From positions 34,922 through 98,921 of the forward strand of contig DATGUM010000024.1 of NCBI GenBank assembly GCA_035301345.1: a stretch of DNA of 64,000 nt, given 5' to 3'. The notes beneath the pieces were generated by a model. It was not told where the DNA came from, did no database searches, and saw nothing but the letters and a program-made list of their open reading frames with translations. Position numbers and translations under genes: made by a program. Positions within the stretch are counted from its first letter, which is position 1; every line of letters starts with the position of its first letter. The stretch comes from CALAMD01 sp035301345 (GTDB lineage: Bacteria; Bacillota; Bacilli; Bacillales; Amphibacillaceae). This document shows, in pieces, positions 53,870 to 63,506 of the stretch.

Positions 53870-55135
53870 TTAATCACCTTCCTTTGTTTGGTCGAATCGT
53901 TCAGTTTTATACCACTTTACTTCTTGCCGTAAAAGAACACGTTTTATTTCTAAAAATAACGAATAAATAACTAATAAAATCCATAATTGTGAATACGTGA
54001 AATACATAAATATGACGATAAAGAAATTTGCGACAGTCATTTCTGTCTTTTCAATACTTAGTGTAATGAATACTTCTGTGACGTATAAGAAAAAGGCTAA
54101 AATCCATAAAATAAGTGAAACGATGCCGATTGATAAGTCTAAATCGACAAAAAAGTTCGTCACGAAAATAATATTTGATAAAATAACACCGAAGAAAAAT
54201 AAGAAATAAGTGAAAAAGAAATAAAATAAGTCAAAAGCGATGAATTTTCGCTTCAATGTGAAAAAGCGTAATAAAAATTTTACGACGACGTACTGATTAC
54301 CACGTGCCCACCGTGTTCGTTGTCGCCACCAGACGCCCCACGTTTCTGGTTCTTGTTCCCACGTAATCGCTGCTGGGAAAAAGCGAATATGATACCCTAA
54401 ATCGTATACGCGAATGGATAATTCAGTATCTTCAGCGAGAGCACCTTCGTCCCAGCCACCGAGCTGATCGATGATTGACCGACGAATAGCGAAATTCGTT
54501 CCAGGAATCGTTGCCATCTTAAACCAAAACCAACGCCCAGCTTGCGCCATCCACTGAAAACAGATCGTTTCAATATTAATAAAGCGAGTGAGTAACGTCT
54601 GCTTTGCATTAGCTACGCGGAATTTACCGACCATTGCGCCGGCTTTTTTATCATTTTCTAAGCCGAGAACGAGATTGTATATCGCTTCTTTCTCAGGTGT
54701 ATTATCAGCGTCATAAACAGCTAAATATTTTCCCGTTGACACTTTATACCCTTGATTGAGTGCGCTTGATTTTCCTTTACCTGCATGTGGTGGAACGGTA
54801 TCAACGACGATAATGTGCGGATGTTTTTTTGCTACTTCTCGCGCAATATCACCTGTGTTATCGGATGAATTATCGTTAATGACGATAATTTCTAACTTAT
54901 CAGTCGGGTAATCAAGTCGTAACATCGATCGTAAAGTTGCTTCAATGACGACCGCTTCATTATGCGCGGGAATAAGAATACTCACGCGCGGCAATTCTCC
55001 TAAATTCTCTTGCCATGTCGGAATGACGCGTTCAAATCGCCAAAAATGTAAGTTCCCGCCAATCATGAGAAACATATGGTATAACAACATCGTCCAAATG
55101 ACGACGAGTGAGAAGAGAAACAGTGTATTAGCCAT
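53870..55135 (-). CDS. ydaM: GT2 family processive glycosyltransferase (YdaM-like)
   Basis: A 421-residue membrane glycosyltransferase with one N-terminal and four or five C-terminal helices around a GT2 domain. Catalytic features are intact: I-P-A-H-N-E (55-60), the D-A-D metal motif (142-144), the base region A-E-D-T-E (234-238) and the processive Q-R-T-R-W (272-276). It lacks the PilZ domain that in BcsA senses c-di-GMP. It should polymerise and extrude an exopolysaccharide, of unknown sugar. Its start overlaps the end of the DUF2334 gene by 8 nt. Confidence 0.93.
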   Translation of the reverse strand: MANTLFLFSLVVIWTMLLYHMFLMIGGNLHFWRFERVIPTWQENLGELPRVSILIPAHNEAVVIEATLRSMLRLDYPTDKLEIIVINDNSSDNTGDIAREVAKKHPHIIVVDTVPPHAGKGKSSALNQGYKVSTGKYLAVYDADNTPEKEAIYNLVLGLENDKKAGAMVGKFRVANAKQTLLTRFINIETICFQWMAQAGRWFWFKMATIPGTNFAIRRSIIDQLGGWDEGALAEDTELSIRVYDLGYHIRFFPAAITWEQEPETWGVWWRQRTRWARGNQYVVVKFLLRFFTLKRKFIAFDLFYFFFTYFLFFFGVILSNIIFVTNFFVDLDLSIGIVSLILWILAFFLYVTEVFITLSIEKTEMTVANFFIVIFMYFTYSQLWILLVIYSLFLEIKRVLLRQEVKWYKTERFDQTKEGD

Positions 55136-56855
55136 TATGTTTTCGCTCCTTAAATAGACGTTTCTTCAATTGCGTGCGTAAATAAAGTGTACTTAGTAAA
55201 AATAAACAAATCGTTAACAACACAATACTAGCAAGGCCCCACAATATTTTTTCTGTCAATGTAAATGTCGTATGACGGAGTAAGTGGTCTAGTCTCGATA
55301 AATGACTGTCAACAGTTATTTCCCCAGAAGCTTTCGATGTTATTTGTACGTCTTCTGTTCGAATCGTCTGTTCTAGCGTCCGGACGTCGAGCCAAGATAC
55401 GTTAGGCACATGTCGTAATTTTTCTACGAGTGGCTTTATCGCGTCAACACCTAAATAGACGTGAAAGGAAGCGCCGAGCACGCTATCACGGACTATTAAT
55501 AATTGCTCAATCTTTTCTGATTTATTACTTAGTGGGTCTGTCGCGTGTGCTGGTAAATAACCGAGCGTTTCAGGGATCACTGTGAAGTCGTATGCGTTAA
55601 TAATAAAAGGTAATGCGACCGCTTCATTTGCTTGTTCGTCGCTTAGTTGTAACTTGCCGAATAATAACGGAAAAGTCTTTGCTGTTCGTTCATAAGCTGC
55701 GGCAGACATTTTATCATGTGGCACGTGAAAGGCGAGCGGATATAAATCAAAAATGATAAATTCATGCACCGACTGTCTTAAACGGTCGGCTGCATAATCC
55801 GCTTCAAGTCGATCCATTCGTTCAACGTATGCCTCACGCGCTGATTCATTCGCAAAACTTTCCTTTTTCTCATGTGTAAAATCATCTTCTGCCTGAGGAA
55901 TTTTTGCTTCATCTCGCCTAATATCCCAAAATTCGGCACTTTCTGAAAACAAATCGTCTTCATCAACTTTCGTATATCCATGAGCAGTGATGACACCACC
56001 TGCTGCTTGTAAATCCGTTAATACATCCAAAATCGGTGAATCTTTTTTAAAATATGTACGTTTACCCGTTTCAATGTCGACGTGTACAGGTGTCACTGCC
56101 ATTGTAAACGGGATATTTTCATCAAGTAAATACGTACCTACTTCTTCTAATCGTTCAGCGTCTGTTTCCGGATGAATATCTGTTAATTCAATGTACGCTG
56201 TTCGTTCGTCCGCATGATCATTAGCAATCACGTCATGTAAACGTTCAGCTACATAATACATTTGCGCGCCGAACAACTCACTAATGCCTAAATAAAAATC
56301 GCCAGCTTCTTCAAAGAATACTGGATAACGCTTATCTTCTATATAACCATTTATATGAACAGTCATATCATCCGATTGTTTGGCTGTCTTTATAGATGTG
56401 ACATGATCCAGTTGCTGCTTATGTCGTTCACTTTCCCCGAGACTCATTTCATTCACTTCTCGGTCTCGCAAATTTTCTACGGACGGCAATTTATTAAAAG
56501 CATCAACGTTTTCACCGATTCCAATAAACGTCCCGTCATAATGATTAATAAGTGACCGAACGTCAGCTGAAACATCTTTTTGTTCATCACTATAATAAAA
56601 AAGGTAAGTTGATTGTTCGATATGTGATTCATTTAGCACGTTGTCAGAAACGATCGTTACATCTGTTGAAAAATGATTTAACAGACGTTCGAGTAAACGA
56701 ACATTATCCTTTCCTCTACTACGATCACTCGCATCGACAATTAATATCTTTTCATGACTGACTTCTGGACTAGACTTTGCTTTTACTTGTTGAAGTGCAC
56801 CTCCAAACGTAAATAGACAGAGCAGACACATGACGGCCAATCGCCTACGAAACAT
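55128..56855 (-). CDS. ydaL: DUF2334 polysaccharide-deacetylase-like protein (YdaL-like)
   Basis: A 575-residue exported protein: signal peptide 1-27, a DUF2334 domain of the polysaccharide deacetylase fold (Y-I-E-L-T-D-I-H-P-E-T-D ... F-T-M-A-V-T-P ... G-G-V-I-T-A-H-G-Y) and a C-terminal helix with a basic tail. The aspartate and histidine of these motifs fit a metal-dependent deacetylase, but activity is unproven for the family. I start at ATG 56855, behind GAGAAGG, overlapping the GGDEF gene by 11 nt; the frame is open to 56939 within that gene, which is not credible. Confidence 0.88.
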   Translation of the reverse strand: MFRRRLAVMCLLCLFTFGGALQQVKAKSSPEVSHEKILIVDASDRSRGKDNVRLLERLLNHFSTDVTIVSDNVLNESHIEQSTYLFYYSDEQKDVSADVRSLINHYDGTFIGIGENVDAFNKLPSVENLRDREVNEMSLGESERHKQQLDHVTSIKTAKQSDDMTVHINGYIEDKRYPVFFEEAGDFYLGISELFGAQMYYVAERLHDVIANDHADERTAYIELTDIHPETDAERLEEVGTYLLDENIPFTMAVTPVHVDIETGKRTYFKKDSPILDVLTDLQAAGGVITAHGYTKVDEDDLFSESAEFWDIRRDEAKIPQAEDDFTHEKKESFANESAREAYVERMDRLEADYAADRLRQSVHEFIIFDLYPLAFHVPHDKMSAAAYERTAKTFPLLFGKLQLSDEQANEAVALPFIINAYDFTVIPETLGYLPAHATDPLSNKSEKIEQLLIVRDSVLGASFHVYLGVDAIKPLVEKLRHVPNVSWLDVRTLEQTIRTEDVQITSKASGEITVDSHLSRLDHLLRHTTFTLTEKILWGLASIVLLTICLFLLSTLYLRTQLKKRLFKERKHNG

Positions 56856-57696
56856 AAGGCTGTACCTTCTCTTTCGCCCGTTCGTATAATTGCATGTAAT
56901 CTTCTCGTTCTTCTTCAAAACCGACTGAGCCAAACTCAAATGATAACGTAATAAATTGTTTGTTTTCTAATTGGTAAACAGCTAATTCATTTTCTAACTT
57001 CGCCTCGACAATCGCAACATTTGCCACGTCCGTATCTGGTAAAATAAGTCCGAACGTATCATCAGCTATTCGGAATTTCTTATCACTGACACGTGTCGAT
57101 TTAAAGACACCTGCTGCTAACGTCTGAAACAATGAATCATATGCTAATTTGCCGTACATTTTCTGAAACGATTCTAAATAGTTTACTTTAAAAAGAATAA
57201 GTGTAAATGTATTTCCGTATCTTTTTGCTCGATTATGTTCGAGTTCAAGCTCAATGAAAAAACGATCTTTATTATCAAATCCTGTGACAGGGTCAATCGC
57301 TACGAGTGTTTCAATATGCTTATTTAATTGTAAGTTACGTGCTTCGAGCTCGCGCATAAGCATAGAAATTCTCCCAGACGTAATAGCCACAATAATTAAA
57401 AGCACCATCCAAACAAGTATGTAAACGTACGGCATGTCTATTAAAAAAGTTACTGTTTGTGTCATCGATAACCAAAAAAGTATGCTGCCGAGAATGAAGA
57501 ACAATAAGAGCGTTAGCCCAAGCGCTATGACGTGGCTACCGAGAACACCTACTAAACTAACAAGTCCAACGAGAAAGGTTAAAACGACACCACTACTGCC
57601 GAACGGACTAAAAAACATACCTGATACGATTAATAGCGTAATAAGTAATAATAAAAGCATCATGATACGATTTGATTTACTGAATAATTTGTTCAT
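56845..57696 (-). CDS. ydaK: Degenerate GGDEF protein, probable c-di-GMP receptor (YdaK-like)
   Basis: A 283-residue protein: four or five N-terminal helices (to about 107), a short coiled coil, then a GGDEF-fold domain (135-283). The catalytic GGDEF is A-D-D-T-F (211-215), so cyclase activity should be lost. The inhibitory I-site RxxD is intact as R-V-S-D (202-205), exactly five residues ahead. That pattern fits a c-di-GMP receptor, as in B. subtilis YdaK and Listeria PssE, where the second messenger controls exopolysaccharide. It overlaps the gene before and after it in a ydaJKLMN-type operon. Confidence 0.9.
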   Translation of the reverse strand: MNKLFSKSNRIMMLLLLLITLLIVSGMFFSPFGSSGVVLTFLVGLVSLVGVLGSHVIALGLTLLLFFILGSILFWLSMTQTVTFLIDMPYVYILVWMVLLIIVAITSGRISMLMRELEARNLQLNKHIETLVAIDPVTGFDNKDRFFIELELEHNRAKRYGNTFTLILFKVNYLESFQKMYGKLAYDSLFQTLAAGVFKSTRVSDKKFRIADDTFGLILPDTDVANVAIVEAKLENELAVYQLENKQFITLSFEFGSVGFEEEREDYMQLYERAKEKVQPYVS

Positions 57697-58780
57697 TTTT
57701 CAGCGTCCTTTCTGCAATTAATGCGAGTAAATTATCAAATGAGTGTGTCGTCTGCTCATCCATATAACCACCATCATATAGCGACTTTTCATCGTTTATT
57801 TGTAACGTTTGCATCTGATTGTAGACGTCTCTTGCAAATGTTTCATCGCCTCTTTCAACACTATATAAAATCGCTAGTGCATAAACAGCTACTGATTCAT
57901 ACGTCACTGTCGGCTCTTTCGATGACAAATCGTATCGCCCGAAAAGTTTTCGCTCCTTATTAAATTCCTCTTTTAACCACTTATTAAACGCATCATCACT
58001 ATTATTCATCATTTGTTCAAAATGACGGGCAATATATAATTGATCAATTAAGTTAATTTCATCAGTAAATGTGTACTCACGCGTATGAACTTCATATGAT
58101 TGCGGATAAAAGCCGTTATTCATAGGCATCTCCCGTAAAATACTTTGCATATTGCCCATCACTTCGTTCGTTAATAAATGATGTTCTGACATCTGATCTA
58201 TCGCTTCCGGAATAATATAAGATAACGTTAACGAATCATTTGCTTCAGCAAATTGTGTGTCATAAAAATCAACGAGTATATCTTCTTTTTCATGATAAGT
58301 AACGATCGCGCGAGATATTTCGGTCGCTAACTCTGTATAAGATGTGTTTTGTGTTTTTTTACCCATGAGAAATAATGCGTTAATGATTCTTAAATCATCA
58401 ATTAACGCATTCGTTTCTGAACGTTCATTCTCTTTTATTTCCCAGGCAATTAAATGGTTCTTTAATAAATAGTGTCTCGTTAAAACGTCAACTACTTGCG
58501 CAAACTGCTCCTGATCATTTTTTAACGTTAAATACTCCATCCATAATCCGAGCGATTCAGATAATGCGAGTGAACCTTCTTCCTGCCCAGAAAAATTCGT
58601 CCGAATTGTCCCGTCTTCATGTTGCAAATGGTTTAAAATAAATCGTTCGGTTCGTAACGTATTATATGACTCTAATGTTATACGGTCATTTAATTTCAGC
58701 TCTAAAAGATTGTTGATCGTCATTAAAACCGTCGTCGTTATGAATAAAATAAATATTAAAACGATTAAAGTTTTTTTCAC
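57677..58780 (-). CDS. ydaJ: GH8-like glycoside hydrolase (YdaJ-like)
   Basis: A 367-residue protein with an N-terminal signal anchor (6-24) and a glycosyl hydrolase family 8-like helical barrel. The pattern S-E-S-L-G-L-W-M-E-Y-L (Glu75) and D-D-L-R-I-I-N-A-L (Asp128/129) match the acid and base regions of the family (BcsZ, PssZ, YdaJ). It probably trims or edits the polymer made by the operon, or stops biofilm in the PssZ manner. It is the first gene of the exopolysaccharide set and overlaps the GGDEF gene by 20 nt. Confidence 0.85.
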   Translation of the reverse strand: MKKTLIVLIFILFITTTVLMTINNLLELKLNDRITLESYNTLRTERFILNHLQHEDGTIRTNFSGQEEGSLALSESLGLWMEYLTLKNDQEQFAQVVDVLTRHYLLKNHLIAWEIKENERSETNALIDDLRIINALFLMGKKTQNTSYTELATEISRAIVTYHEKEDILVDFYDTQFAEANDSLTLSYIIPEAIDQMSEHHLLTNEVMGNMQSILREMPMNNGFYPQSYEVHTREYTFTDEINLIDQLYIARHFEQMMNNSDDAFNKWLKEEFNKERKLFGRYDLSSKEPTVTYESVAVYALAILYSVERGDETFARDVYNQMQTLQINDEKSLYDGGYMDEQTTHSFDNLLALIAERTLKNEQIIQ

Positions 58781-58794
58781 TTGTTTTCACCGAC

Positions 58795-59940
58795 TTATTT
58801 TTTCTTAAAGGTCTCTTCTTCCCACGCACGAAACCAGTTTTCTACTTTTCTACTCGGCTTCGCATTCAGTTGACTATCAAGTTTTTCCACTAATTCATAA
58901 TAATGTTGTTGGACGAGTAAGTCACTTTTAAGTGATGCATAAACTTTCATTAAAAGAAATGCACATTCTTCAAAAGCATCATCATATGATAACACATGGC
59001 TGCACCATTCTATTGCTAATTCATACATTCCAGAATCATAGTAATAATCTGCGAGTTTCATCGCTTTTCTTAACCATAATTGTTCGTAACGCCGCCTGAT
59101 TGGCTCTAACCACATGTAATCATATTCCCCTAAGTACGGACCTGTAACAATTCCCATGACATCCTCATATGTTTGGACAATCGCTTCATTTAAAGCCGGC
59201 AAGTTTGTTAATTGGTTTTCCCATTCCCAAAAGTCGACAACGACGTTATGAGTGCCTAACAAGTAGCCTTCCGATGTGTTCTTTAATTGGAGGAACTTCT
59301 GAAACGGCTGTAACGTTTGCCGGACGTGGTAAACAGTCGTATATAAATGTTGGAGTGAGCTCTCAGTCGACTCATCTTGCCAAAGAACGTCAACGAGCGC
59401 TTCTTTTCGAATGTATTGCTGACTATTTTGTAATAAATATAAAAATAACTCACGTGCTCGTGCCGTTCGCCATTGAATAACGTTAAGTTCCTCACGATCA
59501 AGTTGAAACGATAAATAATTGCATAAATTAATATGTAAAAATTCACTGTTTTCCCCAATTTCTATGTCTAAACTTTCTAGTTCTGTTCTTACACGGTCAA
59601 TTGTTTTTTTCAATCTTTGATTCGACACCGGCTTTAATACGTAATCGAGTGCATTTAATTCGAATGCTTTAACAGCATATTCGTTATAAGCAGTGATAAA
59701 AACAATAATTAGATGTGGCCTAATTTCTAGTAAACGTTCAGCGAGTTCAATGCCATTTATTTCTGGCATGTTTATGTCTAAAAATGCGACGTCAGGTTTA
59801 TTTTGTCTCACGGAGTGTTCGGCTAATAATGGGTTTATACACATATCGACCACTCGTACATCCTTTATCTTACTTAGTTTAACGCTTAAATAGTTTAGTG
59901 CGAGCTGTTCATCATCTACTAAAATTACCTTCATCAACAT
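58795..59940 (-). CDS. Response regulator with winged helix and BTAD domain (REC-wHTH-BTAD)
   Basis: A 381-residue regulator. The receiver (about 1-120) has the acidic pair D9-D10, phospho-acceptor Asp55 in F-L-D-I-N-M-P, Thr83 and Lys103. It is followed by a winged helix (about 140-225: R-T-A-R-A-R-E-L-F-L-Y-L-L-Q-N) and a bacterial transcriptional activation domain with TPR-like helices (about 230-375), the SARP/AfsR arrangement. I choose ATG 59940, 5 nt after AAGGG; a GTG at 59946 and an ATG at 59934 are alternatives. It directly precedes the exopolysaccharide operon by 14 nt, so it may be part of it and control it. No histidine kinase is encoded nearby. Confidence 0.9.
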   Translation of the reverse strand: MLMKVILVDDEQLALNYLSVKLSKIKDVRVVDMCINPLLAEHSVRQNKPDVAFLDINMPEINGIELAERLLEIRPHLIIVFITAYNEYAVKAFELNALDYVLKPVSNQRLKKTIDRVRTELESLDIEIGENSEFLHINLCNYLSFQLDREELNVIQWRTARARELFLYLLQNSQQYIRKEALVDVLWQDESTESSLQHLYTTVYHVRQTLQPFQKFLQLKNTSEGYLLGTHNVVVDFWEWENQLTNLPALNEAIVQTYEDVMGIVTGPYLGEYDYMWLEPIRRRYEQLWLRKAMKLADYYYDSGMYELAIEWCSHVLSYDDAFEECAFLLMKVYASLKSDLLVQQHYYELVEKLDSQLNAKPSRKVENWFRAWEEETFKKK

Positions 59941-60036
59941 TGCCACCCTTCGATAGTATACATATCACATATTTTATAATGCATGAATTCATTTAAAAAT
60001 ATAAAAGAAATACGTACATATTAATGCCTTACCTCA

Positions 60037-60726
60037 TTAAAGCAAAACAGCTAATATCAATGGTGTAATTAACGACACGACAACAGCGGAGACAATCATC
60101 GCAATCGTGCTGATTGATCCTTGAAGCTGACTTTCTTCCATCGCAACAGATGTACCAATTCCGTGGGATGCTGTGCCGAGCCCGACGCCACGCCCCATAT
60201 CGCCATCTAACCGGAAGAGCTTCATGACGTACGGACTAATAATCGGTCCGCCTGTACCCGCAAACATGACGAAAACAGCCGTTAACGTCGTTGAGCCACC
60301 AAGTGATTCACTAATGGCCATTGCGACAGGCGTCGTCACAGATTTCGGACTAACAGCCATCGCGATATAGTCTTCAAATCCGAGTATTTTAACGAAAAGA
60401 ACACCCGAAACGACGCCGAAAACTGATCCGAATAAAACACCTGTAAGAATTGGTCCTTTTAACTTTTTTAACGTCTCTCGTTGTTGATAAAGCGGATAAG
60501 CTAACGCAACGACAGCAGGACCAAGCAACCGATCAATCCAAACACCACCTATCATATACGTGTCGTAAGAAATATTACCGACTAAAATAATCGTCACAAT
60601 CGTTACTGACGTAATAAAGACAGGGAGTAAAAAGAGTGTACGGAATTTCTGGTAAAGTACGTTAATCGCAAGATATAAGATAATTGTTAGTACGATAATT
60701 GTAGGTGCTAATATAAATTCATTCAT
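60037..60726 (-). CDS. lrgB: LrgB/CidB family membrane protein
   Basis: A 229-residue protein with about seven helices and the LrgB family core: A-M-A-V-S-P-K-S-V-T-T-P-V-A-M and the G-T-A-S-H-G-I-G-T box. LrgAB/CidAB systems influence murein hydrolase activity and, in several Firmicutes, export small organic acids such as pyruvate. ATG 60726 overlaps the lrgA stop by ATGA; the 11 codons further upstream are within lrgA. Confidence 0.92.
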   Translation of the reverse strand: MNEFILAPTIIVLTIILYLAINVLYQKFRTLFLLPVFITSVTIVTIILVGNISYDTYMIGGVWIDRLLGPAVVALAYPLYQQRETLKKLKGPILTGVLFGSVFGVVSGVLFVKILGFEDYIAMAVSPKSVTTPVAMAISESLGGSTTLTAVFVMFAGTGGPIISPYVMKLFRLDGDMGRGVGLGTASHGIGTSVAMEESQLQGSISTIAMIVSAVVVSLITPLILAVLL

Positions 60727-61091
60727 TCTGGACAATCCTGCTTTCTTTTCAGCGCCCATTCACTCACTAAACCAGAGCCACCCATGACGAGAATCGTACT
60801 TAACATGACGACGACGAATAATAGAAATCCTTTACCTGCAAATAAATGTAAATAATTAACAATACCAACAGTTGCAGGTACGAATAATATCGCTAAATAT
60901 TTATTTAAAAACGCAGAGCCTGCTTCAATCCATTTCACATGAATGACATTCGTCATGAGTAAAATAAAGAGCAGAATCATGCCAATCACACTACCAGGAA
61001 TAAAAAGCCCCAGTGTTTGTTGGATAAAATTTCCGACTAAATAAATACAAGATAGTATACCAATTTGTACGATGATTTTTATAATGTTCAC
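60723..61091 (-). CDS. lrgA: LrgA/CidA family holin-like protein
   Basis: A 122-residue protein with four membrane helices and the family motif I-P-G-S-V-I-G-M-I-L-L-F near residue 30. It forms with LrgB a two-gene unit. It follows the rhodanese gene by 34 bp. A holin-like antiholin role is inferred from the family. Confidence 0.9.
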   Translation of the reverse strand: MNIIKIIVQIGILSCIYLVGNFIQQTLGLFIPGSVIGMILLFILLMTNVIHVKWIEAGSAFLNKYLAILFVPATVGIVNYLHLFAGKGFLLFVVVMLSTILVMGGSGLVSEWALKRKQDCPE

Positions 61092-61125
61092 TGTTCTTCC
61101 AACTCCTGTGTGACTGAAAATTTAT

Positions 61126-61500
61126 CTAATGTGGCTCCCACGTCGTTACGCCGCCTCTAACGTTAGCAACGTCTTTAAATCCCCAGCGTTTCAGACGTTT
61201 ACACGCTTCATTCCCGCGTATACCTGTCTGACAAATAACGACAATTTTCTTATCTTTTTCTAATTGATCACGTGCATCTTTTAGATCGTGTAACGGAATA
61301 TTTTTAAAGCCATATATGTGTAGTTCATTAAATTCTCTTACTGTCCTTACGTCAATAAATTGATAATCTATTTCATCATTACGAACGTATTGTTTAAGCT
61401 CATCAACAGTCATCTGTTCGACGCCTCTCGGTGGAAATATTTTATATAAAATATAAGCCCCAAATAACAACGATACGCCTAAAATAATTATTTCAAACAT
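61126..61500 (-). CDS. Membrane-anchored rhodanese-like protein
   Basis: A 124-residue protein: one N-terminal membrane helix (about 2-20), then a single rhodanese domain with the active-site cysteine in V-V-I-C-Q-T-G-I-R-G near residue 84. It can carry persulfide sulfur or, in many cases, works in redox buffering. I use ATG 61500, as the 21 codons before it lack a ribosome site; GAGG lies 9 nt upstream of it. Confidence 0.88.
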   Translation of the reverse strand: MFEIIILGVSLLFGAYILYKIFPPRGVEQMTVDELKQYVRNDEIDYQFIDVRTVREFNELHIYGFKNIPLHDLKDARDQLEKDKKIVVICQTGIRGNEACKRLKRWGFKDVANVRGGVTTWEPH

Positions 61501-61549
61501 GTTATCAAGCCTCACAATCTCTCTAGTTACCCCTATTATACACAGACAA

Positions 61550-61584
61550 CCAGTATCACGCACGATAAAAGGACGTCATACTGG
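61550..61584 (-). terminator. Possible terminator of htpG
   Basis: Arms CCAGTATCACG and CGTCATACTGG (one mismatch). The T-tract that follows on the minus strand is weak, so termination is uncertain. Confidence 0.4.
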
Positions 61585-61619
61585 CTGTTTTATAGTTTTT
61601 CATATGTTGTTTTTAATTA

Positions 61620-63506
61620 TTAATGGCTTTCATTCATAACCGCACAAACGTCGTTCGTAAATTGAACAGGATCTTCAATCGGAAGCCCTTCAATTAATAA
61701 CGCTTGATTGTATAAAATATTCGTAAATAACTTCGCCTTATCTTCGTTTGCTTCATATGCTGCTTTTAACGACTTGAACACGTCGTGATTAACGTTAATT
61801 TCTAGCACTTTTTCCGCTTCAATGTTCTGATTATCTGGCATCGATTGTAACACTTTCTGCATTTCAATCGACAACTCACCATCAGCCGTTAAACAGACAG
61901 GATGTGAACGCAAGCGCGCTGACGCCCTAACGTCTGTCACTTTTCCTGCTAATTGCTCTTTCATATAAGCAAATAAATCTTTATTTTCGTTCGTCTCTTT
62001 TTCTGACGCTTCTTTATCATCTGTTTCAAAGCCTAAATCACCGTCAGATACAGACTTAAATTCTTTCTCTTTATATTCATTCAACATACGAATCGCGAAT
62101 TCATCGACGTCTTCTGTGAAATATAATATTTCATATCCCTTATCAGCGACAATTTCTGTTTGCGGTAATTTATCTAAACGTTCAACCGACTCACCTGCTG
62201 CATAATAAATATACGTCTGGTCGTCTTTCATACGCGAAACGTACTCTGCTAATGACACGAGTTCTTTTTCTGTTGATGAGTAAAATAAGAGTAAGTCTTC
62301 TAGCTCTTTTTTATTCGCACCAAAATCTTCATAAGCCCCGTATTTAAGTTGTCTGCCGAATGACTCGTAAAACTTAATGTATTTCTTGCGATCATTTTTC
62401 AGCAAGCTGACTAAGTCTGTTTTGATTTTCCGACTAATATTTTTCGCAATGAGCTGTAATTGACGATCATGCTGTAACATTTCCCGGGAAATGTTTAACG
62501 ATAAATCTTCTGAATCAACCATTCCTTTAACGAAGCTAAAGTGGTCAGGTAATAAATCAGCACACTTCTCCATGATAAGGACGCCGTTCGCATAAAGCTC
62601 TAACCCTTTTTCAAATTCCTTCGAGTAATAGTCAAACGGGGCCGTCTCTGGCACGTATAAAATAGCGTTATAACGAATCATCCCGTCAACGTTCGTATGA
62701 ATGTGCATGAGTGGCTGATCAAAGCCGTAATTTTTCTCACGGTAAAAGTTTTCATAATCTTCATCTGTTAATTCACTACGATTTTTCTTCCATAGTGGCA
62801 CCATACTGTTGATCGTTTCTTCTTCGATATATTCTGTTGGTTCTTCGCCTTCCTCTTCTGCTGGCTCCGTTTTCGTCATGTCCATTTTAATCGGATAACG
62901 GATAAAATCAGAATACTTTTTAACGATTTGTTCTAAACGATACGTATCTAAATATTCATCGTAACTCGTTTCTTCTTCATTTTCTTTTAAATGAATCGTA
63001 ATTTCCGTTCCGACCGTTTCTTTCATTGTTGGCTTAATCGTATATCCGTCAGCACCTTCTGACTTCCACTCGTATGCTTGCTCACTTCCAAGCGCGCGAC
63101 TTTTAACTGTTACTGTATCGGCAACCATAAATGCTGCATAAAAACCGACACCGAACTGACCGATAATATCGTGCCCATCTTCAATCTCATTTGCTTCTTT
63201 AAACGCTAAAGAACCACTTTTAGCGATTACACCTAAATTCGTTTCTAACTCTTCTTCCGTCATCCCAATCCCCGTATCAACAATCGTTAACGTACGATCT
63301 GCTTCGTTTGGAATAAGTTTTATGTAATAATCTGCTTGATTAAACGTTAATGAATCATCCGTTAATGCTTTGTAATAAATCTTATCAATCGCATCACTCG
63401 CGTTTGAAATAAGCTCTCGTAAAAAGACTTCCTTCTGTGAATAAATCGAGTGAATCATTAAATCTAATAACCGTTTTGATTCTGCTTGAAATTGCTTCTT
63501 CGTCAT
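61620..63506 (-). CDS. htpG: Molecular chaperone HtpG (Hsp90)
   Basis: A 628-residue Hsp90. The ATPase motifs E-L-I-S-N-A-S-D-A near 35, D-T-G-I-G-M near 80, and G-Q-F-G-V-G-F-Y near 120 are intact, followed by the middle domain with its catalytic arginine region (S-L-N-I-S-R-E-M-L-Q near 340) and a C-terminal dimer domain. It helps fold or remodel client proteins under stress. ATG 63506, 7 nt after AAAGGTGAT; the three codons before it are skipped. No CIRCE element lies upstream, so it is not in the HrcA regulon by sequence. Confidence 0.95.
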   Translation of the reverse strand: MTKKQFQAESKRLLDLMIHSIYSQKEVFLRELISNASDAIDKIYYKALTDDSLTFNQADYYIKLIPNEADRTLTIVDTGIGMTEEELETNLGVIAKSGSLAFKEANEIEDGHDIIGQFGVGFYAAFMVADTVTVKSRALGSEQAYEWKSEGADGYTIKPTMKETVGTEITIHLKENEEETSYDEYLDTYRLEQIVKKYSDFIRYPIKMDMTKTEPAEEEGEEPTEYIEEETINSMVPLWKKNRSELTDEDYENFYREKNYGFDQPLMHIHTNVDGMIRYNAILYVPETAPFDYYSKEFEKGLELYANGVLIMEKCADLLPDHFSFVKGMVDSEDLSLNISREMLQHDRQLQLIAKNISRKIKTDLVSLLKNDRKKYIKFYESFGRQLKYGAYEDFGANKKELEDLLLFYSSTEKELVSLAEYVSRMKDDQTYIYYAAGESVERLDKLPQTEIVADKGYEILYFTEDVDEFAIRMLNEYKEKEFKSVSDGDLGFETDDKEASEKETNENKDLFAYMKEQLAGKVTDVRASARLRSHPVCLTADGELSIEMQKVLQSMPDNQNIEAEKVLEINVNHDVFKSLKAAYEANEDKAKLFTNILYNQALLIEGLPIEDPVQFTNDVCAVMNESH

